Assembly (NCBI GenBank): GCA_037447655.1
Contig: JBBHKE010001620.1
Location: 86,390-150,389 of the forward strand
DNA from: Zygnema cylindricum
Taxonomy: Eukaryota; Streptophyta; Zygnematophyceae; Zygnematales; Zygnemataceae
Reading direction: 5' to 3'
Length of the DNA: 64,000 nt
The position numbers and the translations under genes are program-made. The notes under the pieces were generated by a model. The model was not told where the DNA came from. It did no database searches and saw nothing but the letters and a program-made list of their open reading frames with translations. Positions 23,539 through 47,400 of this stretch are shown here, piece after piece (positions within the stretch are counted from its first letter, which is position 1; the number at the start of each line of letters is the position of its first letter).

Positions 23539-24815
23539 TTATCGTGGATTCTTTCGAACAAACTCCGCTTCTCCACTATCCCTTGATTCCGAATCAATTT
23601 CCACCACGTCTTCCACTTCGGGTAGAGTTGTCACTGGAGTTTCCACAGCCGAGTCCTTTTCGGTCTGATTTGTATCTGTAAGAATGTCATCTTCTCTAAA
23701 ACCTAGATAGTTAGGGAGCTCAAAGTCATCGGAATTTTTTTGACTCAAATCTGATTTTAGTGACTTTGTATATTTGAAGGGATCCACACACTTTCCTTCA
23801 TCCATAACTACTAGATGCTTTACTAAGATTATATCTTCTCTTTTTGGATCATAAACTCTATATCCTTTAACATCCTCATCATATCCTAATAAGTATCCTG
23901 GTTTTCCTTTAGGATCTAGCTTCCAATTAGACCAATATGTATCTAGACTGAATACTCGACTGCCGAAAACCTTTAAGTGAGATATGTCTGGTTTTCGGCC
24001 TGTCCATCTCTCATAAGGTGTTTGATCTTTAATAGCTGAAGTAAGAACTCTATTTTTGAGGTAATTAGCACAGTTCATTGCTTCTGCCCAAAACCTTTTT
24101 CCTATCTTCTTATCCGACAACATACTTTTAGCACTATCACTTAGTGTTCTATTTAACCTTTCAGCTACCCCATTCTGTTCCGGGTTTTCTGGAACTGTCT
24201 TTTGGTGTTGGACCCCATCTTCTCTCAAAAAATCCTCAAACTGGTTAGAAGTATACTCTCCACCAATGTCACTCCTTATTCTCTTGATTGGAGTTTATGA
24301 AGTTTTTCACTCCATGCTTTATATTGTCTAAAACAATCTTGAGCTTCGGACTTGTTTTTCAAAAAATACACTCGGGAATACCGAGACCAATCATCAGTGA
24401 TAGTTATCATAAATCTCTTCCCCCCCGGTGAGGGCACTTTAGCTGGTCCCCTAATATCTGTGTGTACTAGATCTATTATTTTTTCTCCCTTATAGGTGGC
24501 TGTTTTAGGAAAGGGTAATCTTTGTGTTTTACCTTGAGCACATCCACTACAATCACTTATATTATCATTCTCACTAAACTTAATCCCTTCCACCACTCCC
24601 ATGTTTTTCATCTCTCTTAACTTGTCTAGATTCACATGCCCAAGCCTCTTATGCCACATCATAATATCATGAACACCAGCATAATAAAGTTTCTTCGTTT
24701 CATTACTTAAAACCAGCCTAAACATCCCATGGCTTCCTTTTTCAGCAATGAAATAGACATCCTCGTCAAAACTAGCAATAAAGACTCGTTCCCTAGTGCT
24801 TGTAAAAAAACCCTT
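23539..24815 (-). pseudogene. Integrase of element C
   Basis: 24725-24276 carries MMWHKRLGHVNLDKLREMKN, the CSGCAQGK zinc pair, LVHTDIRGPAKVPSPGG (first Asp) and ITDDWSRYSRVYFLKNKSEA. A frameshift near 24290 removes the second Asp region from this frame. 24228-23539 gives VPENPEQNGVAERLNRTLSD (third acidic residue), FWAEAMNCANYLKNRVLTSA, RKPDISHLKVFG and the GYDEDVKGYRVYD C-terminus with the acidic linker. Confidence 0.88.
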
Positions 24816-24816
24816 A

Positions 24817-26184
24817 TCATCTAATACGGATGTAGAGATGAGGTTTTTGTTTCAGCTCCGGAATAAACAATACATCGGAGAATGTTACTATGGATGTCTT
24901 TCCTTCTACTAACACTTTCAAATCTACCGATCCTACAAGAGTAGTGGTGACTATCCTCCCATCCCCGTACTCTATCTCTACGGTGGGAATATTTCTTATC
25001 TTAGTGAACAGGTGCCTATCCTTACACATCTGCGTGGAGGCACCTGAATCTACAATCCAGCCTGCTTCACCTTTTAATCCACCGTAAGCACATTTCTGCC
25101 TTCGTGGTATTTCGACCTCGTTTTTGGCCTCCAACTCCTCATCTAAAAGGAGCTCATCGTCCTCGTCCTCGGATTCCGCCTCATGTACGTGTGTCACAAG
25201 GGCCTTTTTCTTTCCTCTCGGGGTACCTCCGATCTGCCCCTCGTTTAACAGAAGATCGGTTTGCTTAGTGCACTCTGCCATATAGTGCCCAGGTTTCTTA
25301 CAAAAATGACATAAACCTTTGGGAGCCCTTGGTCCGAACTCGTCTGTCTGATTTTTCTGCTCCCTCCCCCCATAGTTTCCGACCGGTTTCCGAGAATCCT
25401 TGTTCCTCCAATCGGTGGCAGTTGCCAAGGCTTGGCCACTCTTTCCTCCCTTTCGGATCTCAATCGTATTCTCTTGAACGAGAATCACCCCTACCACTGA
25501 GTTCCATATCCACCTTGAGTCCGGCAAGTCCTGCACACGGTTGACTATGTTCTCGAACTCATCGGGTAACTTAATCAGTAAACAGTTAACCTTTTCTTTT
25601 TCACTAAAAACATTTCCCACACTCTTTAGCTCCATTAAGAGTGTAGCAAGCTCATTGCAAAAATCCAACATCTTCCCCCTTTTGTATACATACTTCTTAA
25701 CTTTCTTATCAGCCAACTGTTGTTGCTGAATTGTACCACTTCGGTACATCTCTATGAGAGCCATCGAAAGATCGGATGCCCTTTCTACCTGCAAATGAGG
25801 ACATGCAAGTCCTTGAGTGAGATGGCGTAGGATGAAGTGCTTTGCCGCCATATTGTTGAAGTCCCAGGTTTCAGTATCATTCTCTTCGTTCCTCGGAATA
25901 GGTGACATGAATGCCGAACCAGTTGTTATTGGTGTGGTCGCCTCCTTCTCCTTTCCTTTGTCCACCACCTCTCCTTCTTTTGTTTCCTCCGTTGAATTTG
26001 GATCCTCTTTTCTGGTGAATCTGCTTCCTTCAAACCTAAGAGAAATTCTAAGACTTGATGGACGCCCCAACCGTCCACTCACTATCCCGCAAAATCTTTT
26101 TTCGCATAGAGCTCCTATCATCATACTTTCCCAGTATATGAAGCCAGTTCCATTAAAGATTGGTACCGTAGAGGGTAGGCCCAT
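24817..26184 (-). CDS. Gag-protease polyprotein of element C (455 codons, open)
   Basis: The start codon lies within the primer site (AGTTATGGGCCTAC, 26175-26188), opening MGLPSTVPIFNGTGFIYWES. The gag core includes TETWDFNNMAAKHFILRHLT and LLIKLPDEFENIVNRVQDLP. The zinc knuckle CHFCKKPGHYMAEC is CX2CX4HX4C. An acidic region precedes the protease, with active site GWIVDSGASTQMC and VEIEYGDGRIVTTTLVGSVD. It ends early at ELKQKPHLYIRIR because of a single-base frameshift near 24850; the expected continuation would join integrase. Gag forms the particle and the protease cleaves the polyprotein. Confidence 0.9.
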   Translation of the reverse strand: MGLPSTVPIFNGTGFIYWESMMIGALCEKRFCGIVSGRLGRPSSLRISLRFEGSRFTRKEDPNSTEETKEGEVVDKGKEKEATTPITTGSAFMSPIPRNEENDTETWDFNNMAAKHFILRHLTQGLACPHLQVERASDLSMALIEMYRSGTIQQQQLADKKVKKYVYKRGKMLDFCNELATLLMELKSVGNVFSEKEKVNCLLIKLPDEFENIVNRVQDLPDSRWIWNSVVGVILVQENTIEIRKGGKSGQALATATDWRNKDSRKPVGNYGGREQKNQTDEFGPRAPKGLCHFCKKPGHYMAECTKQTDLLLNEGQIGGTPRGKKKALVTHVHEAESEDEDDELLLDEELEAKNEVEIPRRQKCAYGGLKGEAGWIVDSGASTQMCKDRHLFTKIRNIPTVEIEYGDGRIVTTTLVGSVDLKVLVEGKTSIVTFSDVLFIPELKQKPHLYIRIR

Positions 26185-26188
26185 AACT

Positions 26189-27222
26189 TGAAACTCTTAG
26201 ACCTCCATAAGTCCTCAGAGTGGACAACTTCCAAGAAGCCTCTAGGATAACCCTGACCCCTTTGTGTTTCAGCAAAAATAACTGCCACCTTGGAGAGGGA
26301 GCTAGAGCCATGGCTACCTAGGCTATCCAAGGTTTACGGGAAAATATATTTTAGTTAGGGGTTTTATTTACTAAAAGATATATGCCGGCCACAGGATTTG
26401 ATCCTGGTACCTACCGGCCGGCAGACTGCCGGTAGCCGTTAGCCTTAGCCGTTAAGTCTAGAAGTAGTGTTACGTAATATAGGGTTTGATAATTATTTAA
26501 ACATTTATACGTAGAATAGTTCATTAAACTGAAACTGCTTACGGGAGACATATATCCAGTAAATGTAAAAGTACGGATTTCGGTACGGATAAGAAACCAA
26601 TACCGCGCATTTAATTCTTTAGTGAAACGAATACCGCGCATGTATTTATTACGGCTACGATTAAATGTGAATTTAATCGGACGGCCGAAATTAACGCCGA
26701 GATCGCGAAAGAGGATTTCGGCGGTTTGTGGTCATCGCCACATCGGATGACACGTGGCGGAATGACATTGGATCGCGGCATCTCCGAGGATTAAGGGAGC
26801 GAATTCGGACATACCACGTGTCGACATTTAGGCCATGTCGTACAGTGTCCGTACAGAAAGTACACTGGCAGCTGTACTTTTATGTACGGAACTGTAATCT
26901 GATTGGCTCCGTACATCAGTAGATAGAGTTTGTGAGAGAGATAGGACTTAGAAAAATTAGAAGATAGGACCCTCTCTCCCAGAGAGCTTCTGTACAAAAG
27001 GTCAACTTTGACCCTCCGTAACTTACTGCTCAAGGGAGCAAATTCAGAGATTCTTTTTGCTATCGACTCAGGGAAGTCTTCTCTTCATAAGGTTGAAGTT
27101 GGTCAGGTTTTTGTATGCCAGGGTGGCAGTTATTTTGGCTGAAACACAAAGGGGTCAGGGTTATCCTAGAGGCTTCTTGGAAGTTGTCCGCTCTGAGGAC
27201 TTATGGAGGTCTCAGAGTTTCA
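26189..27222. repeat. LTR pieces at the right end of element C (head-to-head)
   Basis: 26189-26285 is the last ~97 bp of an LTR in minus orientation (TGAAACTCTTAGACC onward). 26286-27222 is an LTR in + orientation lacking its first ~130 bp and ending GAGTTTCA. The two LTR ends (26189-26285 and 27127-27222) form a ~97-bp inverted repeat with few mismatches. The junction shares TTGG between both sources. Confidence 0.85.
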
Positions 27223-27227
27223 GAGGC

Positions 27228-27956
27228 GACTACTTAAAATTTTCTAAGTCTTAAGCTCCCTCTCTAAACCTACTACTAGTGTACCCTAACCAATCTAATG
27301 ACTGTAAGGTGCAAGAAGGTATAGGTACCATTGTACTTTTTGTACGGCAATAGTACGGTATGGCCGCTCTCTAGACGCGTGTTAATTCTCGAGTCGTAGT
27401 TGCTCCCCTCGTTTTATATGTTGTCGAATCGTATCTCGCCATATGTCGTCCGCCGACATTGGCTTGCAAACTGCCAATAGTTCACTTTGGAATTTGGCTC
27501 TTTTGCGCATTGTTGATCGCAAACGACATTTTTTTTTTCGTCTGTTGAAATTAAATGTCGTTTCGTCGTTTCATGCAGTACAATATTTCTTGCAGTACTG
27601 TACGTTCCATGTTTATTTTGTTTCTTAAGCCGGTAAATGAAATGCTTCGCCGCGTCAAAATTTAAATATTTTTCAAATAGAATGTGTATTGATTCATCAA
27701 GATCTACTGGACAGGGCACACTATTCGTAGGGAAGTTACCGGAGGTCACAAGATGAAATCTTGATCATGCCAGCCCATTTTTTGCAAAGGTTATGTCTTT
27801 TGCATGTCTTCTCTTTATTTGCCTAAGACACCTATGGGTGCCTGAGACAGCCATGGGTGCCTGCCAGTTGTCATTGACTATGAAAAGTATGAAAACTGTA
27901 GAATAACCACCACAGTCTTAAAAAGAGATATAATACAAAATACCCTTTTTTAAACA
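27228..27956 (-). repeat. 5' LTR of element D, outer piece
   Basis: Continues the D LTR to its end at TTTTTTAAACA. It corresponds to 7690-8318 plus 14845-14910 of the 3' LTR. Relic Z resumes immediately afterwards. Confidence 0.85.
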
Positions 27957-28130
27957 CCTGTCTCTCGTTTGACATTAATGCGTGCTCTTCTTGGTTTGGC
28001 TATTGAAAAAGAGCCTTATGATTTTGAAATAGACTAAAAAACAATTTTTTTGAATGGAGTCTTTTTGAAAGATGTCAAGGTCATGTGCTTTTCATACATA
28101 CATTTATATCACCAAGGATTTCCGAGCCCT
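27957..28130 (+). pseudogene. Copia relic Z, piece 3 (reverse transcriptase continues)
   Basis: Reads PVSRLTLMRALLGLAIEKEP, YDFEID, stop, KTIFLNGVFLKDVKV. This matches the copia block APVARxxSIRxLLALAA-x-HQMDVKTAFLNGxL, picking up where 7425 stopped. Similarity fades after about 28130. Confidence 0.82.
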
Positions 28131-31056
28131 TTTTACCCTATGCCGTGTTCAATGTACGACGGAGGGAGTGCACTAAGCCAGACGAGATCCTTGTATTTTC
28201 TAAACTGAGCGGAACGCACTTTATTTCGTGTCTAATGGAGGCCGAATGACGAAGTTCTAGCGTTTCAAAGATTGCAATTTCGTTACATGGGACCAATTTC
28301 TAACACCCTCCGTGGGGGGTACATTGTGGATTGCCACGTAACTTTCCGGATTTGCATCTAGATTATGCTGTTAGATGTTAATAAAAAGTTATCTCAGGCT
28401 CAACTCACTTTTGGTCTTTTAATTACGTTAGGTCAAAGTCTGGCAAGTTAGTATCCGTTTCAGGACTTTGTCTTATAGTAATAAACCAAATAATTACTTC
28501 CTGCCGCAGATCTAGCCGCAGTCTGGAGCAAAAAAAATTGCTCGGAGTGTAGTACGGATTATTTTGTCTCATCTTTGTTCCATTGCACTTGCCTACCGCT
28601 CATTGGTTAATAGCGTAGCTTTGACTTTTTCGACCAGCAATTTGACAAACTTTGATGTATAAGTGTTGGAATTCAAGTATTTTCTAGGTCTAGAGATTGC
28701 AAAATAAAAAGCAAAATAGTAGATATTGACAGCCTGCCTCTAACTCCTCCTCAAGTCCCCACACTTGTCGCAGTCACTGAAGACTGGATACCGAGACCAA
28801 AATTCCCTTCCCCGGCCAGGGGGGGGAATAGAAGGGGGAGGGGATAACTTTCGCCTTCCCCCTACGCTCATCCCTATTCCTTGTCGAAGCATCTCTCCTA
28901 TTTTGCATGCATATCTATGGATGGGATGTGGGTAGCAGTGGGCATGATCATCATTTTGGGGAGCATTCGCATTCGGGGTTTATTTGCAGGACTCCAATGT
29001 CGACAACACTGGGCTGTGGGCCCTTCCCACACAATAATTAGGCATGCTCGACAAAGATATCTATAAAAAATAACCTAAAAGATAAGTTTTCTGTAGTTGT
29101 GAAAAGTTAGTTTTTCCATCTTATTAAAACACTCTATGGCTTAAAACATTCTCCTCGTGTGTGGAATCACACTACTAGTCGTTCTCTCTTCTACCTTTCA
29201 AGCTACTTAATGTTCAATGGTTGATAGACCACCGTTTGAAAAGTAGTTATCTTACTTTACGATTGCAACAGTCATATAAACAACAAAAAATAATCACGTT
29301 AATAGTGATACATGATGTACTCCATAACATAAGCGTTGTGTTCGCAGTGATATTCCTATAATGATTAAAAGTTTTTTAGAATTTCAATCGTTTCAACTTT
29401 CATACAAACAATTTCTCAAGATTAAACCCACCATTTTTCATCCTATAATCATCTAAAAATTACATATGAATGTACCCTAACTTGCTTTACCGATTGTTTG
29501 AATTAGTTGCTGCTGTTGTTTTTTTTTTCACAAATTATATGCGTTTAATGGATGGTGTGGTTTTTGGTGAGGTGTGGAGGATGGCAACCTGAAGGAAGGA
29601 GGCCGTACAAATCACAGAACGTCACTGCAAATATTTTCAGACATTTCCGATTTTTTTTTTAATTTGGCCAGATTTTTATTTCTTGTAAATTAAATGTAAA
29701 AGTGTATTTTTGTGCGTACTTGTTCGGATATACCTTAACGTGCAGATGCAACTTTTGTACATGTGTGAATATACGAACAGTTTAAACCTCGAGGCATTTT
29801 TAGTTGCCCTGTTTTGAGCAAAACACAATTTACCGTTAACGGTGTATACAATTCACTGTTTTTGGTAAAAAACGTTTGCTATCAACACTGATAACATCGG
29901 TTTAATGTGTGAACATAGTTGGAAACGCTATTTGCATTTTTCGCGCATGGTATGCGTATTATACGTTTCCGTACTAAATATGGTTAGCCTATATAGTACG
30001 CGTACCATTAAGATAACATATTTTTATGTTAGCATCATATTATGTCATTATGATCCCTAGTTGTTCAATATGCGCAATTTTTTCATTTTTTCTAGTTTCT
30101 ACGTATTGTACGTGACTTTTCAAAAAATCACAAAAAAACGTCTACTGTAAACTATAAATAAAAATTTACGGAAACCTATAGAGAAATTACGGTAACTGTA
30201 CGAATATTTACGAAAACGGTACGAAAACGGTACGAAAATTGACAAAAAGATTCGATGCACATATGGGTACTTTCTGTTCAGTAAACTAATCAAAATGTAC
30301 ACATAAATGTACGAAAATTATCGTCACGTCTACGGACATTTCCAAAATGAAACGTTGCGGCGTCACACTATTTGAGCGCCGTAAGTTCAAAATGTGTATG
30401 GGCGTCTTCTCTAAATTTTCGAAAAGAAGCCGCCATAAATACTTCAACAATTAAAAGGGAAAATTCAAGGAAGACGTCATTACCGACGCCACGGCAGTAC
30501 TGTAGTTAGTAAACTGCCGTTGAAGTCGTTGACGAAGAAGTCACTGACCTCCAAAAAACTAGCCATGCCTAAGGTTCGAGGATTACGTCGTGCAAAGTTG
30601 AATGATGTAAAATGTCATCTGCATATGGCCTGTACTAAGTTTTTTTGAAGTTGCATGCTCTCAGAGAGGTAGAGAGAGAAGGTCATGGCTTGAATTAAAC
30701 CTGGGCCTAAGTTTGCCCCAACAATGCGCTGACAGGATTAATCGTAATGTAGATTTTCCGATGCGTACATGAAGTGTGATAATTATTTAAATGCATGTTA
30801 TTTTTTACTGCTCATTTGACGGAAAGCGTATAAACTGCAGTACATGTTCAATTCATTTTTTTTAACATAAACGGATTTGTACGGAAAAAAATCATTAACG
30901 TTTTTTACGATTTTTTCAAATCGACCTCTCCAATTTCTACGTATTGTACGCGCGTTCGAATCATGCGTAAAATGCGTTTTGAACAACTACGTTATGATCA
31001 TAGAAGTCCCATTCGTACGAATTTGGACTTTTTCCCGAAAACCACGTAGTATTCGC
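28131..31056. other. Intergenic region between the copia nest and the inverted-repeat elements
   Basis: No gene is recognised. A truncated LTR start lies at 28664-28785. The part 29700-31056 is AT-rich with scattered ACGGTACG and GTACGGA words, and its short reading frames have no recognisable motif. Confidence 0.5.
28664..28785 (+). repeat. Truncated copia LTR start
   Basis: TGTTGGAATTCAAGTATTTTCTAGG type start, then AGCCTGCCTCTAACTCC and CACACTTGTCGCAGTCACTG. These match the first ~120 bp of the LTRs at 59965 and (reversed) 51950-52048. It then ends abruptly. Confidence 0.8.
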
Positions 31057-31259
31057 TACACCGCGAATCATTATTAGCGTTGAGACATTTTTAGTGTAAA
31101 GAAAAAATTAGCGTCATTCATTCTAATTTAGTGCTAGGAGACGTGGCAGATGATGGTCCACGTCCTTAAATAGTGTAGTTTATTCTATTTAAGGTATTAA
31201 TGTCAAAATTTTGGGGTGCCGATATAGAGTTCATAACGCTAATAACGATTCGCGGTGTA
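31057..31259. mobile_element. Short inverted-repeat element (MITE-like), TA-flanked
   Basis: Termini CACCGCGAATCATTATTAGC and GCTAATAACGATTCGCGGTG form an imperfect terminal inverted repeat around about 150 bp of non-coding sequence. TA dinucleotides flank both ends (31057-31058, 31258-31259). It is the same family as the element at 31607-32227. It has no coding capacity. TA targets suggest a Tc1/mariner-type source. Confidence 0.8.
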
Positions 31260-31393
31260 GTTTCGTACATTTCGTAGATTTCGTACGTCTCAGATTGTAC
31301 GGAAAAGTGTACGGACATTAATAAAAAAAAGACGCTGTTTCATTTGCGCGCGCGTATTTTTATTTGTCCTCCACTCTGTCTTCAAAAGGAAAA

Positions 31394-31606
31394 TTCCGGC
31401 GCTCGCCGCTACAGTAGTTCGCTGAACTTTTTATAGATTCCGTAAATTCCGCCGGTCGCCGCTAGGTCGCTGAACTTTTTAGAGACGCCGTAAATTCCGC
31501 CGCTCGCTGCTAGTTCGTTGAAATTTTTAGAGACGCCGTAAATTCCGCCTCTCGCCTCTAGTTCGCTGAACTTTTTAAAGACGCCGTAAATTCCGGCGCT
31601 CGCCGC
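31394..31606. repeat. 48-bp tandem repeat, about 4.5 copies
   Basis: The unit is TTCCGCCGCTCGCCGCTAG... to ...GACGCCGTAAA, 48 bp. A multiple of three, it leaves the minus strand open with a repeating 16-residue pattern (GGIYGVSKKFSELAAS). The fifth copy is split by the inverted-repeat element at 31607 and resumes at 32228. A further copy is at 32380-32420. Confidence 0.9.
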
Positions 31607-32227
31607 TACACCGTGAATCGTAATTAGAGTAATGAAAAAATTAGAGTAAAAAAACCAAAAAAAATAAATAGTGTAATTGACGCTAAATGATGTCATAGAC
31701 CTTTTTCAACAGTGAACTTTACTCTAATTTTTTTCATTATTCTATATTGGGTTATGTCGGTGATAATTACGTGCGCGCTAATTGTCAACACTAACTTACG
31801 TAGACGTACGAAATGTGTCAGTCCGTATAGTATTGACGTCATTATGACGCTGGTACTATTTGTCGCATTCAATGTCAGTTAAAGTTCACACTGACGACGA
31901 TGCTGTCGACGGACGAGAGCTATGCGAACGGATTTTTTTCGATGTGATTCAATTTTTTGTCTAGTGCGATTTCACGTGCGAGCGCGATTCTATTAAATCA
32001 TTATTTGTACCTTTTTATTTATAAAAGTACAATTTTGCACGGTCAGACGTCGTCCGTAATCCACACTATTTAAAAATGACCTATATTAGAATTTTTTACG
32101 CTAATTAAACCTCACCTAAATTAGAATAATGAAAAAATTAGAATCGATTACTCTATTTGATGTGATTGACCCGAAATTTCGAGCGACCGAATTAGAGTAA
32201 TTTACTCTAATTACGATTCGCGGTGTA
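31607..32227. mobile_element. Inverted-repeat element inserted in the tandem repeat, TA target
   Basis: Termini CACCGTGAATCGTAATTAGA and TCTAATTACGATTCGCGGTG, about 617 bp between TA dinucleotides (31607-31608, 32226-32227). Removing the element and one TA restores the repeat unit CGCCGCTAGTTC, so TA is a true target duplication. No transposase frame is visible inside, so it is non-autonomous. Confidence 0.88.
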
Positions 32228-32248
32228 GTTCACTGAAATTTTTAGAGA

Positions 32249-32280
32249 CGCCGCTAGTTCGTTGCAACGAACTAGCGGCG
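32249..32280. repeat. 32-bp perfect palindrome
   Basis: Centred at 32264/32265, with arms CGCCGCTAGTTCGTTG and the exact reverse complement and no spacer. It is built from the tandem-repeat unit and its inverted copy. Confidence 0.9.
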
Positions 32281-32973
32281 AGCGGCGTCTCCAAGGCGGC
32301 TTCCTTGAGTCGTATTGCGTCATTTGCGCGCGCGTATGTTTTTTTGTCCTACACTCCGTCTTCAGAAGGAAGCTGCCGTTGGAGACGCCGTAAATTCCGC
32401 CGCTCGCTGCTAGTTCGTTGAACTTTTCATTTTTTTTGGGTATTGAATATTTAGATTTTTTGAAATTTGAAAGTCAAAATAAGGTACGAATTTTAAAAAT
32501 TCTGAAATCGTTTGATGCGCACTTTACGCAGTAATCGTTACTGTAGTTTAATCCGTGCGTGTTATGCGCATGGGACATCTATGGTCCGAATGTTTTAATT
32601 GGTCCGAATAGGTCCGAATACAATATGGGTCTTAAGGTCATATTGTATGTTTTGCATACAATAGGCATATTGTATGGGCCTACTTTCACCTACTTTTGAA
32701 CTATGGTTCAGAACACTTACATCGACTCCTTGGAAGTTCATGTCCTCTGAACTGATGTCGGACAGAGGAGGTGCATTCATTGAGGATAAATTTTTGACTC
32801 TACTCGAAAGTACATTTCACTCGTTCATTTCACCAATGAATAAAACTGTAACATTCCTCAAACATCGAAAACAAAAACCCATCTAATCAAACACCTACGA
32901 AACTATAACAACGAGAAATTATTTCACATTGCACTTACTCAATTCTTCTGTAAAACTGTAGATTCGTAATAGT

Positions 32974-47400
<14,427 letters not shown>

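Larger units (their letters stand above)
21486..27222. mobile_element. Ty1/copia LTR element C with inverted interior
   Basis: Flanked by perfect target duplications GAGGC (21481-21485 and 27223-27227) in the 5' LTR of D. The outermost bases are TGTAGAAATTAATG on the left and GAGTTTCA on the right, the start and end of an LTR in + orientation. All coding parts between run on the minus strand. Inside, 21810-21834 repeats the LTR start in reverse, and 26189-26285 repeats the LTR end in reverse. The interior has therefore been flipped relative to its own termini, with loss of most of one LTR and duplication of part of the other. Confidence 0.88.
7426..27956 (-). mobile_element. Ty1/copia LTR element D, host of four nested insertions
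   Basis: A minus-strand copia element interrupting the reverse transcriptase frame of relic Z. Its pieces are: 3' LTR 7426-8318 plus 14845-14910; polypurine tract complement at 14911; RNase H and reverse transcriptase at about 14911-16708; linker scrap 17793-17810; integrase, protease and gag at 18848-21226; primer site 21217-21230; 5' LTR 21231-21485 plus 27228-27956. Insertions are B (8319-14844), solo LTR A (16709-17792), solo LTR K (17811-18847) and C (21486-27222). Removing them restores one gag-pol order. The ends are accurate to a few bases, and no clean target duplication of D itself is visible. Confidence 0.85.

Noticed and set aside
31394-31606. CRISPR-like array
   Set aside because: The units are contiguous 48-bp tandem repeats with no unique spacers, in a eukaryotic intron-bearing genome.
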